DNA of 17,175 nucleotides from contig JAAEZW010000011.1 of the NCBI GenBank assembly GCA_018222665.1, forward strand, positions 1 through 17,175, in the 5' to 3' direction. Below, piece by piece: positions 1 to 7,262 of the stretch (within the stretch, counting starts at the first letter, position 1; each line of letters opens with the position of its first letter). Below the pieces are notes generated by a model that worked only from the letters and a program-made list of their open reading frames with translations, had not been told where the DNA came from and ran no database searches. The stretch is from Paracoccaceae bacterium (GTDB taxonomy: Bacteria > Pseudomonadota > Alphaproteobacteria > Rhodobacterales > Rhodobacteraceae). The translations under genes and the position numbers were made by a program.

Positions 1-9
1 ACGCTATGC

Positions 10-46
10 GTGTGTGATTCAAAAACACACCAAACACACACTTTTT
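10..46 (+). terminator. possible rho-independent terminator at the left edge
   Basis: GTGTGTG at 10-16 can pair with CACACAC at 35-41, and five T follow directly (42-46). The loop is 18 nt and the stem is only a GT/CA repeat, so the structure is weak. It could end transcription of a plus-strand gene lying left of the window. The rest of 47-138 holds no gene I can support. Confidence 0.3.
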
Positions 47-138
47 CGCGTGTTTGAGGGGAGAGATTCCGGGGTTCGACACTGTGTCTACAACCTAGTG
101 AAAGAACACAGTTCTTTGCGTGCTTGGGTGCAGCGGTT

Positions 139-555
139 TTACTTAAGATTTTTACCGCTTGGGTCTTGCTGCTCTACTGCGCCGCCTTGTTTTTCCCAAG
201 TAGAGAAACCTTCTTTTAGGTGCGCTGCCTCAAAACCCATGTCCTGCAGAGTTGCTACAGTGAGCGCTGAACGCCAGCCTGATGCGCAATGAAACACATA
301 TTTTTTGCCTTCCTGGGCGAAAATGTCTTTGTGATAAGGGCTCTCTGGATCAATCCAAAATTCAATCATTCCGCGTGGAGCGTGAAAACTACCTGGGATG
401 TATCCGTTTCGCTGACGTTCTCTAATGTCTCGGATATCAACAATAATCACGTTTGGATCATCCATCATGGTGATTAAGTCTGATGTTTCAATTTCTTCTA
501 TTCTCGCGCGTGCATTTTTCACCATATCTGATGCGGAAGTCTTTAAGGGGGGCAT
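139..555 (-). CDS. rhodanese-like domain protein
   Basis: This is a 138-residue single-domain protein of the rhodanese/Cdc25 fold. The N-terminal CH2A-like segment reads VIIVDIRDIRERQRNGYIPG (36-55). The active-site loop is CASGWRS, with Cys90 as the likely persulfide-forming nucleophile. The ending GFEAAHLKEGFSTWEKQGG is typical of the family's C-terminal helix region. There is no signal peptide, so it is probably cytoplasmic, and the natural sulfur donor and acceptor cannot be told from sequence. The ATG at 553-555 has a purine-rich GAGAG stretch upstream on the minus strand. It is the last gene of a minus-strand series reading away from the phn locus, and I see no functional link to phosphonates. 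Confidence 0.88.
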   Translation of the reverse strand: MPPLKTSASDMVKNARARIEEIETSDLITMMDDPNVIIVDIRDIRERQRNGYIPGSFHAPRGMIEFWIDPESPYHKDIFAQEGKKYVFHCASGWRSALTVATLQDMGFEAAHLKEGFSTWEKQGGAVEQQDPSGKNLK

Positions 556-622
556 TTGGATCTCTCAGTCTAGAAAATTTGGAAATGCATCGTTGCTGAT
601 GCATACATAATCGAATTCGCCT

Positions 623-862
623 TTAGTTTATAGCAAAAGCGTTAACCAGCCCGACCACAAATAATGGGAGCTGCAAAGAAAAGTTCGTCATTATAGCCTT
701 ATCTTTTGCTAGGTACCCTGCCACCGTCCAGAAAACTGCGCCCAATCCGTGAATTAGGATGTTTGCTGGGTAGATATTCAAGTTAGTGAGAAGAATTCCC
801 GTTAGAACAAATACTGTTCCCGCCCATTTGAATTTTTTGGAGTGATCCGTTGATGTGGTCAT
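623..862 (-). CDS. small integral membrane protein, function unknown
   Basis: A 79-residue product starting at the ATG at 860-862 has a short polar N-terminus (TTSTDHSKKFKW), then two or three hydrophobic segments: AGTVFVLTGILLTNLN, ANILIHGLGAVFWTVAGYLA and LPLFVVGLVNAFAI. It is therefore probably an inner-membrane protein with a cytoplasmic Lys-rich N-terminus. An upstream TTG at 896-898 would add 12 basic residues but has no obvious ribosome site. AGG about 10 nt before the ATG favours the shorter form. It lies 41 nt after the aldo/keto reductase on the same strand and may be co-transcribed. I do not recognise a named family with certainty. Confidence 0.6.
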   Translation of the reverse strand: MTTSTDHSKKFKWAGTVFVLTGILLTNLNIYPANILIHGLGAVFWTVAGYLAKDKAIMTNFSLQLPLFVVGLVNAFAIN

Positions 863-902
863 ATGTTGAATGCCTAACTGCCTCTTTCGATTTTTCAATA
901 AC

Positions 903-1835
903 CTAAACTTGCTCTTCTAACCTATCGGTTGCGGGTGCAGGTTTAGGTGCAAGATTGTTGATTTCGTCAAAAAGTTCATCTGACATGTCAAAATTTAATG
1001 CATTAAGCACCGGAGTTAATTGCTTTGTATTTCTCGCTGAAACGATTGGGACTGGCTGATATTTGGACTTAGCAATCCAAGCAACAGCAAGCGTGGCAGG
1101 ATCCACACTATATTGATTACTCAACTTATTTAATGCCGTAGCAGTCTTGTGCATTTCCAAATTGCCATATCTTTTGGCATAGCGAGCATCGTTCGCTAGC
1201 CGTCCATTTTGGGTTTGTTTTTGATATTTTCCAGTTAAAAGGCCTGCGCCCAGTGGTGAATATGAAAAACACTCAATATTTAAATCTTGGCATGCTGGAA
1301 ATATTTCAACTTCCGCCTGTCGCTTCACAAGACTGTACATTGGCTGCGCGGCAGATATTTTTAAACCTAAGTTTTGTGCGATAAATTCTGCTTTTGTGAT
1401 TTGCCATGCAGCAAAGTTTGATACGCCACAGTACCTAATTGTCTTCTTTTCGAGTTGTTCGGAAAACCAAGTTAGAGTCTTTTCAAGAGGTGTGTCTGGG
1501 TCAAATCGATGAAGGTATAACAAGTCGATTGTGTCTTGCTTCAATCTTTTTCTGCTTTCACTTAGCTGAGCTGACAGATTTTTTGGTGCACTTCCCCCAG
1601 TATAACCAACTTTGCTTGAAACAAAAATTTGTTCTCGCTCACCCTTGAGAAACTCTCCAAGCCAAGTTTCGGACAGACCACCTGTGTATGTGTGCGCAGT
1701 ATCAAAATGATTTATGTTAGATTGCCTACACTCAGTGTAAACAGATCCTGATTGGTCATAAGTACTCCCATGCCCAAACTGCATCGTTCCAAAACAGAAT
1801 TTGCTGAGTTCCTGGCCTGACATAGTAACGAGCAT
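903..1835 (-). CDS. aldo/keto reductase
   Basis: This 310-residue (beta/alpha)8 NAD(P)H-dependent oxidoreductase reduces aldehydes or ketones; the substrate is not predictable. The catalytic tetrad is visible: Asp45 and Tyr50 in FDTAHTY, Lys75 in VSSKVG and His109 in LLYLHRFD. GVSNFAAWQI and SYSPLGAGLLTGKY match the usual strand-5 and strand-7 motifs. VPIVSARNTKQL is the cofactor-phosphate binding region near the C-terminus. Length is normal for the family. The ATG at 1833-1835 is preceded on the minus strand by AGGATAAGG; a second Met four codons in is an alternative start. It lies in a minus-strand run with the genes on either side and has no evident tie to phosphonate use. Confidence 0.93.
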   Translation of the reverse strand: MLVTMSGQELSKFCFGTMQFGHGSTYDQSGSVYTECRQSNINHFDTAHTYTGGLSETWLGEFLKGEREQIFVSSKVGYTGGSAPKNLSAQLSESRKRLKQDTIDLLYLHRFDPDTPLEKTLTWFSEQLEKKTIRYCGVSNFAAWQITKAEFIAQNLGLKISAAQPMYSLVKRQAEVEIFPACQDLNIECFSYSPLGAGLLTGKYQKQTQNGRLANDARYAKRYGNLEMHKTATALNKLSNQYSVDPATLAVAWIAKSKYQPVPIVSARNTKQLTPVLNALNFDMSDELFDEINNLAPKPAPATDRLEEQV

Positions 1836-1861
1836 CAGCCTTATCCTTTCAGTTCTTGTAT

Positions 1862-2062
1862 TTAATATTTAAAATTCTGGCGGGCGGGGGCAGACCAATT
1901 TCTTAAAATAGCAAAGACAAAGATTTCTTGCAGCTCAACAGGTAGGTGCGCCAACCAATCTTGACCAGCACAATTTGAGTCTAAAAATGGCTCCAAATCG
2001 CCATCGATCTCATGAGGGCGATATTCTTGAAAACATAAATTTTTTGAATGTATTGGTATCAT
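1862..2062 (-). CDS. hypothetical protein coupled to the upstream acyltransferase
   Basis: This 66-residue soluble protein matches no family I recognise. It is acidic in the middle (HEIDGDLEPFLDSNCAGQDWLAHL) and ends in an aromatic/basic tail (RNWSAPARQNFKY). There is no signal peptide and no obvious membrane helix. Its ATG (2060-2062, minus strand) overlaps the TGA of the acyltransferase gene by the ATGA arrangement. Translation is therefore probably coupled, and the two proteins may work together. This overlap, and the absence of stops through a compact reading frame, are the main reasons to believe it is real. Confidence 0.55.
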   Translation of the reverse strand: MIPIHSKNLCFQEYRPHEIDGDLEPFLDSNCAGQDWLAHLPVELQEIFVFAILRNWSAPARQNFKY

Positions 2063-2928
2063 GTTTGATAGGTAATTCTATTTAATGACCTCTGAATGCG
2101 TAGTCTGCGAGAATTTAAGAACTGCCGACTATTGAGATTTAAGACTCTACGTTTGAGGTCACTCGTCGCAATCTCTGGTTCAGGACTCAGCATGTAAGGG
2201 TAAACCGGTTTTCCAAACCTAATCTCAAAATGAAAACCTTTTTTATTGAGTGTTTCATTGAATAAAGTGATGTCACGAAGTGTTGGATGTATAATGTCCA
2301 ATAGATAAAATAAAATTGAGTTTCTTGCTGAAATATGAGTTGGAATAATTGGAACGTTGTACTTTCGTGCAAGCGACACTGCAGAGGACATCCAAGAACG
2401 TTCATGCAGTGATAATCCCGCCCGTTTAGCTAACCGTCCAGATGGAAAAATAACACCAATGCGCTGTTCTTTCATTGCTTGTTTCGTAAATTCTAGCGTT
2501 TCTTTTGTACGTGTCTTCGTACGTTTTTCTCTGCGCCACTCGACAGGAGCAATAAACTCACTCAATTGTGGAAAAACGCGAAGAACATCACTGTTGGCAA
2601 AGAAATAAACATCGGGTCGCGTCTTAGCTATTGCACTGTATAAAAATACGGCATCGGCAATGCCTGTGGGATGATTGGCAACGATCAGGGCAGGGCCTGT
2701 GGTCGGGATGTTGCTGCATCCCGTTATTTCTGTATCCTGAACGATTTCATCACAAAGTTTATCGAAAATTTCCGCTCCATTTAGCGGTTTTAGTGTATTC
2801 GCAATTTCAATCGTTTTGGAATAGCGCAAACACGTTTTCAGAATACGATCGGATATAGCTGCACCGGTTGTTTTTGTCTGCAGCCAAGGCGCGCGTTCGT
2901 AAATCAATTGGTCGATTATGTCTTTCAT
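2059..2928 (-). CDS. PlsC-like / lyso-lipid acyltransferase
   Basis: This 289-residue membrane-associated acyltransferase has a catalytic block NHPTGIADAVF (His86, Asp92), a variant of the NHx4D motif of glycerolipid acyltransferases with one extra residue. FPSGRLAKRAG takes the place of the usual FPEGT substrate-phosphate motif. VPIIPTHISARNS then matches the family's conserved VPIxPV-like strand. The closest class I recall is the lyso-ornithine-lipid/hemolysin-like acyltransferases rather than classical PlsC, but this is inference. Such enzymes move an acyl chain onto lyso-lipids at the inner membrane. The gene is divergent from phnC across a 322-nt region that may carry its promoter, and it overlaps the 66-residue gene downstream. 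A phosphate-starvation lipid-remodelling role is possible from its neighbours but unproven. Confidence 0.8.
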   Translation of the reverse strand: MKDIIDQLIYERAPWLQTKTTGAAISDRILKTCLRYSKTIEIANTLKPLNGAEIFDKLCDEIVQDTEITGCSNIPTTGPALIVANHPTGIADAVFLYSAIAKTRPDVYFFANSDVLRVFPQLSEFIAPVEWRREKRTKTRTKETLEFTKQAMKEQRIGVIFPSGRLAKRAGLSLHERSWMSSAVSLARKYNVPIIPTHISARNSILFYLLDIIHPTLRDITLFNETLNKKGFHFEIRFGKPVYPYMLSPEPEIATSDLKRRVLNLNSRQFLNSRRLRIQRSLNRITYQT

Positions 2929-2959
2929 GACAGTACGCCTATCGCCAGTGAATCTAACT

Positions 2960-2999
2960 ATTGTGAAGTATCGAGAGTAGTTATTTCAGAGTTCACAAT
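2960..2999. repeat. 8-bp inverted repeat in the acyltransferase/phnC intergenic region
   Basis: ATTGTGAA at 2960-2967 and TTCACAAT at 2992-2999 are perfect inverted copies separated by 24 nt. They lie 30-70 nt upstream of the acyltransferase start. The pair could be two operator half-sites or a hairpin. The rest of 2929-3166 is AT-rich and holds no gene or RNA that I recognise. Confidence 0.3.
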
Positions 3000-3166
3000 G
3001 CTGAGCGTAAACATCTCGGGTACCCTAAAAAAATTCCAAATTATTCTCATAGCAACCACCATTTTGCCATTCGGATAAGGGAACATTGTAAAAATTAAAT
3101 GTCATAGAAATTCATTGATTAGCGAGCATCACTTTATTCTCTTTTATTTACCCAAATTTTACAAAG

Positions 3167-3207
3167 TGTTTGCAAAACTTTCATTTAGCTTAAGCAAAAA
3201 ATACACA
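3167..3207 (+). promoter_or_regulatory. candidate Pho box and promoter of phnC
   Basis: Three 7-mers spaced by 4 nt run in direct repeat: TGTTTGC (3167-3173), CTTTCAT (3178-3184) and CTTAAGC (3189-3195). This 11-bp period is the layout of PhoB sites (consensus CTGTCAT-N4-CTGTCAT). Only the middle copy matches well, so the site is degenerate. TACACA at 3202-3207 could be the -10 element. Its position, just ahead of the importer operon and with phoB in the same window, supports the call. Confidence 0.45.
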
Positions 3208-3250
3208 ATTGATCAGTAGTTACCCATCAAATGCATCTTTGGGGGTAAAT

Positions 3251-4045
3251 GTGCTTAAACTTGATAACGTCACAAAAGTCTTTGGAAACAGTACTGCTGT
3301 GGACAGAGCGTCCTTCGAAGTTTCGAGTCCAATGATGATTGGTGTCATCGGGGCGTCAGGTGCTGGAAAGTCAACTCTGCTAAGAATGCTCAATCGCTTA
3401 GAAGATGTCACAGATGGCTCCATTATATATGAAGGCCAAGAGATTTCTCAGCTCTCTGGGAAAGATATGCGTCTCTGGCAGTCGAATTGCGCAATGATAT
3501 TCCAGCAATTCAATCTAGTCCCTCGAATGGATGTCGTAAGCAATGTGCTTCATGGGACGCTAAACAGGCACTCTGCGTTTTCAACATTTTTCAATTTGTA
3601 CCCAACTGAGGATATTCATCTAGCAATAGAGATATTGAATAGACTTGGTGTAGCAGAGCATGCATCTAAGCGCGCTGAGGCCTTATCAGGTGGACAGCAG
3701 CAAAGGGTCGCGATTGCTCGCGCTCTTATGCAAAACCCAAAATTAATCTTAGCAGATGAGCCAATAGCTTCCTTAGATCCTATGAATGCGCAGATAGTAA
3801 TGGAGACATTGCGCCGTATTCATGAAGAGGATGGGCGGACTGTTATTGCGAACCTACACACTTTGGATACTGCACGTAGATACTGCGACCGCGTTATTGG
3901 CATGCGTCAAGGTCGGATCGTTTTCGACGGAACTCCTGAACAGCTCACCACGGGAATTGCTCGCGAGATCTACGGCGCTGGAGCAGACTTTTCAGAAGCA
4001 GCGACTTCAACAGAAATTCGGGAACAAGTGACTGTTTCCGCATGA
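3251..4045 (+). CDS. phnC: phosphonate ABC transporter, ATP-binding protein PhnC
   Basis: The cytoplasmic ATPase of the phosphonate importer, 264 residues from the GTG at 3251. Walker A is GASGAGKST (34-42), followed by Q-loop MIFQQFNLV, signature [13 protein letters not shown], Walker [13 protein letters not shown] and switch-histidine motif ANLHT. MEFxNVxKxF-type opening ([10 protein letters not shown]) and [11 protein letters not shown] near the end are PhnC-like. A TTG at 3209 would add 14 residues, but the GGGGG run at 3241-3245 is ideally placed for the GTG, and the added stretch ([10 protein letters not shown]) is not family-like. It is the first gene of phnC-phnD-phnE-phnE2 and probably PhoB-controlled. 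The family's partners are the PhnE permeases and the PhnD binding protein. Confidence 0.95.
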   Translation: MLKLDNVTKVFGNSTAVDRASFEVSSPMMIGVIGASGAGKSTLLRMLNRLEDVTDGSIIYEGQEISQLSGKDMRLWQSNCAMIFQQFNLVPRMDVVSNVLHGTLNRHSAFSTFFNLYPTEDIHLAIEILNRLGVAEHASKRAEALSGGQQQRVAIARALMQNPKLILADEPIASLDPMNAQIVMETLRRIHEEDGRTVIANLHTLDTARRYCDRVIGMRQGRIVFDGTPEQLTTGIAREIYGAGADFSEAATSTEIREQVTVSA

Positions 4046-4057
4046 CTTTCATCTGCC

Positions 4058-4079
4058 TTGCCCGTGGGGGGCGGGGCAA
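4058..4079 (+). other. intercistronic stem-loop between phnC and phnD
   Basis: TTGCCC (4058-4063) pairs with GGGCAA (4074-4079) around a G-rich 10-nt loop, and no T run follows. It ends about 20 nt before the phnD start. Such hairpins upstream of binding-protein genes commonly stabilise the downstream message or mark a processing site. This role is inferred. Confidence 0.35.
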
Positions 4080-4098
4080 TATCAATTGGAGTGAAAAG

Positions 4099-5007
4099 AT
4101 GAAAAAACTAATCGCAGCCGTCTTGGCAACAACAGCACTAACATCAGCAGCGTTTGCTGGTGGTCACGGAATTTCAGAATTCCGTATCGGTATCTTGGGC
4201 GGTGAAAACGCACAAGACCGTCTTAACAACAACGAATGTCTGCGTGAGCGGACAGAAGACCTTTTGGGTGTTGAGACAAAATTATTCGCACCAGCTGACT
4301 ACGACGGTGTTATCCAAGGCTTGCTAGGTGGCACAATCGACATGGCTTGGCTTGGCGCCTCTGGTTATGCAAAAACATTCTTGAGTGACGAAAACGCGGT
4401 TCAGCCCGTGCTTGTTGCCGTGAACCTTGATGGTTCTTATGGATACCACTCAATTGGATTTGCTCGCAAAGACAGCAACATTGCAAGTCTTGAGGACATG
4501 CAAGGCAAAGCATTTGGGTTTGGCGATCCAAACTCAACATCTGGTTACCTAATTCCTTCAATTGAAATTCCTGAGCTGACAGGCGCGTCAATGGAGTCAG
4601 GTGACTATTTTGGTGAAGTAAAGTTCACTGGTGGCCACGAGCAGACAATCGTTGCTGTATTTAACGGTGACATTGATGCGGGCGTAACTTGGGCAGATGG
4701 TCTAGGTAACTGGGAAGATGGGTACAACTCTGGCGCCTTGCGCAAAGCAGTTGACGCAGGTCTTGTCGACATGAATGAACTCGTACAAATTTGGAAGTCA
4801 AAACCAATCCCTGAAGGTCCAATTGTATTGCGCAAGGCGCTTCCAGAAGACGTAAAAATCAAAATGACCGGCTTGATGGCCTCATTAAAAGATATGGACG
4901 CAGATTGTGCATACAACGTTTTCGCGGGTGAAAAGCTAGGCCTTATGCCAATCACACACGACGCGTACGTCTCTATCGTTGGCGCGCGTCAAGCAAAGTC
5001 TAACTAA
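4099..5007 (+). CDS. phnD: phosphonate ABC transporter, periplasmic binding protein PhnD
   Basis: This 302-residue periplasmic solute-binding protein delivers phosphonates to PhnE/PhnE2. The ATG at 4099 has GGAG about 8 nt upstream and opens a clean Sec signal peptide: MKK, hydrophobic core, AFA, then cleavage before GGHG near residue 22. An in-frame ATG at 4042 overlapping the phnC stop would place 19 non-signal-like residues in front and was set aside. Family features are FAPADYDGVIQGLLGGTIDM, MAWLGASGYAK, GFGDPNSTSGYLIPS (the substrate-anion loop region) and AGVTWADGLGNWE. The protein is acidic and regular in codon use. It is flanked by two RNA hairpins that would favour its expression over the membrane subunits. 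Confidence 0.95.
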   Translation: MKKLIAAVLATTALTSAAFAGGHGISEFRIGILGGENAQDRLNNNECLRERTEDLLGVETKLFAPADYDGVIQGLLGGTIDMAWLGASGYAKTFLSDENAVQPVLVAVNLDGSYGYHSIGFARKDSNIASLEDMQGKAFGFGDPNSTSGYLIPSIEIPELTGASMESGDYFGEVKFTGGHEQTIVAVFNGDIDAGVTWADGLGNWEDGYNSGALRKAVDAGLVDMNELVQIWKSKPIPEGPIVLRKALPEDVKIKMTGLMASLKDMDADCAYNVFAGEKLGLMPITHDAYVSIVGARQAKSN

Positions 5008-5021
5008 GACCAAAGGAATTT

Positions 5022-5048
5022 GGGCAGATCAATATGGTCTGCCCTTTT
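5022..5048 (+). terminator. terminator-like hairpin directly after phnD
   Basis: GGGCAGATC (5022-5030) and GGTCTGCCC (5036-5044) form a 9-bp stem with one G-T pair and a 5-nt loop, followed by TTTTC. It starts 14 nt after the phnD stop and lies before the phnE start. Because phnE and phnE2 have no other evident promoter, it probably acts as a partial terminator or 3' stabiliser that keeps PhnD in excess of the permease. Confidence 0.65.
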
Positions 5049-5070
5049 CTACATTGAGGGCCCAGCGGAC

Positions 5071-5946
5071 ATGACATCAACATCAGATCCAAAATTAGAT
5101 AGCATTAAATTTGGCTACATGGGAATGGTGCGTCAAAAGCGTTCTTATAGTCTGATACTACTAATAGTATTCGTTGCTCTACTGGTCAGTGGTTTTTTGA
5201 CAGCCGAAGATCGCAACGCAGGTGGGTTCATTGAAGGTCTGCCACGTATTTTTGATTTCCCAGCATCGGTGCTAAGTGAAGCGTCCGAAAAAGTTACTGA
5301 GCTTCCTGGACATATGGTGCGGTATTTTCCTGCATTGATAGAAACGATCAATATCGCTGCAGCATCGACGTTAATGGGAGCCTTTTTGGCAATGTTTTTA
5401 TCGATGTTGTCCACGCGTGGCATGGCGCTATGGCCTAGAATGATTCCAGTTTTTCGACGTCTGATGGACACTATGCGTGCGATGCCCGAGGTTGTTATCG
5501 CGCTTGTTCTGATTTTTGTATTAGGTGGTGGTCCCGTACCTGCAATGATTGCGATTGCGTTTCATACTACGGGTGCGTTGGGTAAAATGTTTTCAGAAGT
5601 GAACGAAAATGCCTCGCTTAAACCTGTTGAAGGTCTAAAATCCGTAGGAGCTTCATGGTTGCAAAAAATGGGTTTAGGGGTCGTTCCACAAGTGGCCCCA
5701 AATTATTTATCCTACGCACTGATGCGGTTTGAAATAAACATTCGCGCGTCTGCAATTTTGGGATTTGTTGGCGCAGGCGGAATCGGATACGAGCTGAAGA
5801 ACGCGATTTCTTGGGGGCAAGGGCGGTACGATGATGCTGCTGCGATCTTTATCCTTTTGTTCGGCACAATCGTATTTTTCGACCAAATTTCATCCTACTA
5901 TCGCGACCGCCTAGCGCATGGTCGTGATGCGGAGCTTTTATCATGA
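5071..5946 (+). CDS. phnE: phosphonate ABC transporter, permease PhnE (first copy)
   Basis: This 291-residue inner-membrane permease starts at ATG 5071 with GAGGG 10 nt upstream. An in-frame TTG at 5020 lies inside the hairpin and was rejected. An N-terminal cytoplasmic stretch leads to a first helix (YSLILLIVFVALLVSGFLTA), then a periplasmic segment and about five more helices. The EAA-type coupling loop for the ATPase is visible as PVEGLKSVGASWLQK followed by GLGVVPQVAPNYLSY. ILGFVGAGGIGYEL is the conserved segment after it. It overlaps phnE2 by 4 nt (ATGA), so the two permeases are probably made together as a heterodimer with PhnC. Confidence 0.93.
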   Translation: MTSTSDPKLDSIKFGYMGMVRQKRSYSLILLIVFVALLVSGFLTAEDRNAGGFIEGLPRIFDFPASVLSEASEKVTELPGHMVRYFPALIETINIAAASTLMGAFLAMFLSMLSTRGMALWPRMIPVFRRLMDTMRAMPEVVIALVLIFVLGGGPVPAMIAIAFHTTGALGKMFSEVNENASLKPVEGLKSVGASWLQKMGLGVVPQVAPNYLSYALMRFEINIRASAILGFVGAGGIGYELKNAISWGQGRYDDAAAIFILLFGTIVFFDQISSYYRDRLAHGRDAELLS

Positions 5947-7262
5947 GTATGACTGCTGATATCTCAAACCTTCAAACTGCGGCAAACCAAGCAATCGGCC
6001 GTAAAAAATACGCGATCATAGGCGCGCTCGCCGTACTGAGTGCGTATTTTATATATGTGTTCATTGCGTTTGATGTTGTTGGACTGTCTCAAAAGGCGTC
6101 ATTGGACAATGCCAAAATTCTCGTCAGCGACAGTTATAGTTACAAAGTGCATGTAACGCGCGATAATCGTAGCAGCGACATAAGTATTCAAATCGAAGGT
6201 GAAACCAAGGGGGCATACACCGACGGCGAAAGCCCAGAATGGGTGAAGCTTGGCCAACAAACAGTGATTGATCTGGGTGATGGTCATGTTGTGACTTTTG
6301 GTGAAAAGGATGTTACGTATTTCGTACCTGATTTCGGAGAAATTTGGGCACAACCCGGTCGCCGTGGGGTGGAGACGAATATTCCTGAAGGCGATTTTCC
6401 TGGTAAGATCAACCAATCCAAGAATAGATTGGCGATTACAACAGATGCGGGCCGCTTAACTGTAACCCGTAATCGTACAGAGGTTTTTCGTTATTTTGGG
6501 GGGTGGGAATTATTTTTCTTTACCCTCGACAGCCCTTATCATGGTCGTTCCTTTGGTGAACTTGTCAGTCGCAGTTTTGCTGGTGAAACAGGAGACATTT
6601 TCAAAGATTTTTGGAACAACCGTATGTGGCGCCATCAAGATGTTGCATGGGCGATTGGTGAAACGATCTTAATGGCTTTTATTGGCACATTTGGCGGTGC
6701 AATTATTGCGCTTCCACTTGCTTTCTTGGCGGCGAAAAACTTCACGCCCTTAATGAGTTTGCGATTTTTCATGCGTCGGGTTTTTGATTTTATTCGTGGG
6801 GTTGACGCGCTGATTTTCACGATCATGCTCGCGCGCGCTTTTGGTCCAGGGCCGATGACTGGGGCCTTGGCAATCTTGATCACAGACGTTGGTGGATTTG
6901 GTAAAATGTTTTCTGAAGTATTGGAAAATGTAGATAAAAAACAGGTGGAAGGCGTGAAATCTACTGGAGCTAGCACTCTTCAGCAGTATCGCTTTGGAGT
7001 TCTACCACAGGTAACACCTGTACTATTGTCGCTAGTTTTATATTTCTTTGAATCCAATACGCGCAGCGCAACGATTATAGGTGCGATTACTGGCGGCGGC
7101 ATTGGTCTCATGCTTACTCAAGCAATGATCACCCAAAAAGATTGGGAGGAAGTGAGTTATTATATAATTCTTATCATACTTATGGTGATGGCTATGGATT
7201 GGCTGTCAGGGCAGTTGCGAGCACGTTTAATTAAGGGTGGTGAGAGCCACGAAATAAAATAA
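5943..7262 (+). CDS. phnE2: phosphonate ABC transporter, permease PhnE2 with large N-terminal insert
   Basis: This 439-residue permease is about 150 residues longer than the first copy. After a first helix (AIIGALAVLSAYFIYVFIAF, about 25-44), roughly residues 45-230 form a hydrophilic, beta-rich region. It is probably periplasmic, with stretches such as VHVTRDNRSSDISIQIEGET and GDGHVVTFGEKDVTYFVPDF. The permease domain follows: helices from about 235, the coupling loop QVEGVKSTGASTLQQYRFG, then VLPQVTPVLLSL and AITGGGIGLML. A long PhnE2 is known in alphaproteobacterial phn clusters, so this is not a fusion artefact, but the insert's role is unclear. It starts by ATGA overlap with phnE and ends 1 nt into the next gene. 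Confidence 0.92.
   Translation: MSMTADISNLQTAANQAIGRKKYAIIGALAVLSAYFIYVFIAFDVVGLSQKASLDNAKILVSDSYSYKVHVTRDNRSSDISIQIEGETKGAYTDGESPEWVKLGQQTVIDLGDGHVVTFGEKDVTYFVPDFGEIWAQPGRRGVETNIPEGDFPGKINQSKNRLAITTDAGRLTVTRNRTEVFRYFGGWELFFFTLDSPYHGRSFGELVSRSFAGETGDIFKDFWNNRMWRHQDVAWAIGETILMAFIGTFGGAIIALPLAFLAAKNFTPLMSLRFFMRRVFDFIRGVDALIFTIMLARAFGPGPMTGALAILITDVGGFGKMFSEVLENVDKKQVEGVKSTGASTLQQYRFGVLPQVTPVLLSLVLYFFESNTRSATIIGAITGGGIGLMLTQAMITQKDWEEVSYYIILIILMVMAMDWLSGQLRARLIKGGESHEIK

Noticed and set aside
60..110. GGGGTTCGACAC stretch resembling the T-arm of a tRNA or tmRNA
   Set aside because: The flanking bases do not pair into a T-stem and no acceptor, D or anticodon arms can be drawn.
3209..3250. TTG start extending PhnC by 14 residues
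   Set aside because: It lies next to the presumed -10 element, has no ribosome site, and the GTG at 3251 has a GGGGG site at correct spacing and restores the family N-terminus.
4042..4098. ATG overlapping the phnC stop as phnD start
   Set aside because: It would put 19 residues in front of a clean Sec signal peptide; the ATG at 4099 has its own GGAG site.
4310..4591. Open frame of 93 codons on the minus strand inside phnD
   Set aside because: It is antisense to a strongly conserved gene, has no family resemblance and no ribosome site; similar shadow frames occur throughout the window.
5020..5070. TTG start for PhnE
   Set aside because: It would begin inside the terminator-like hairpin and adds a non-conserved segment; ATG 5071 has GAGGG upstream.
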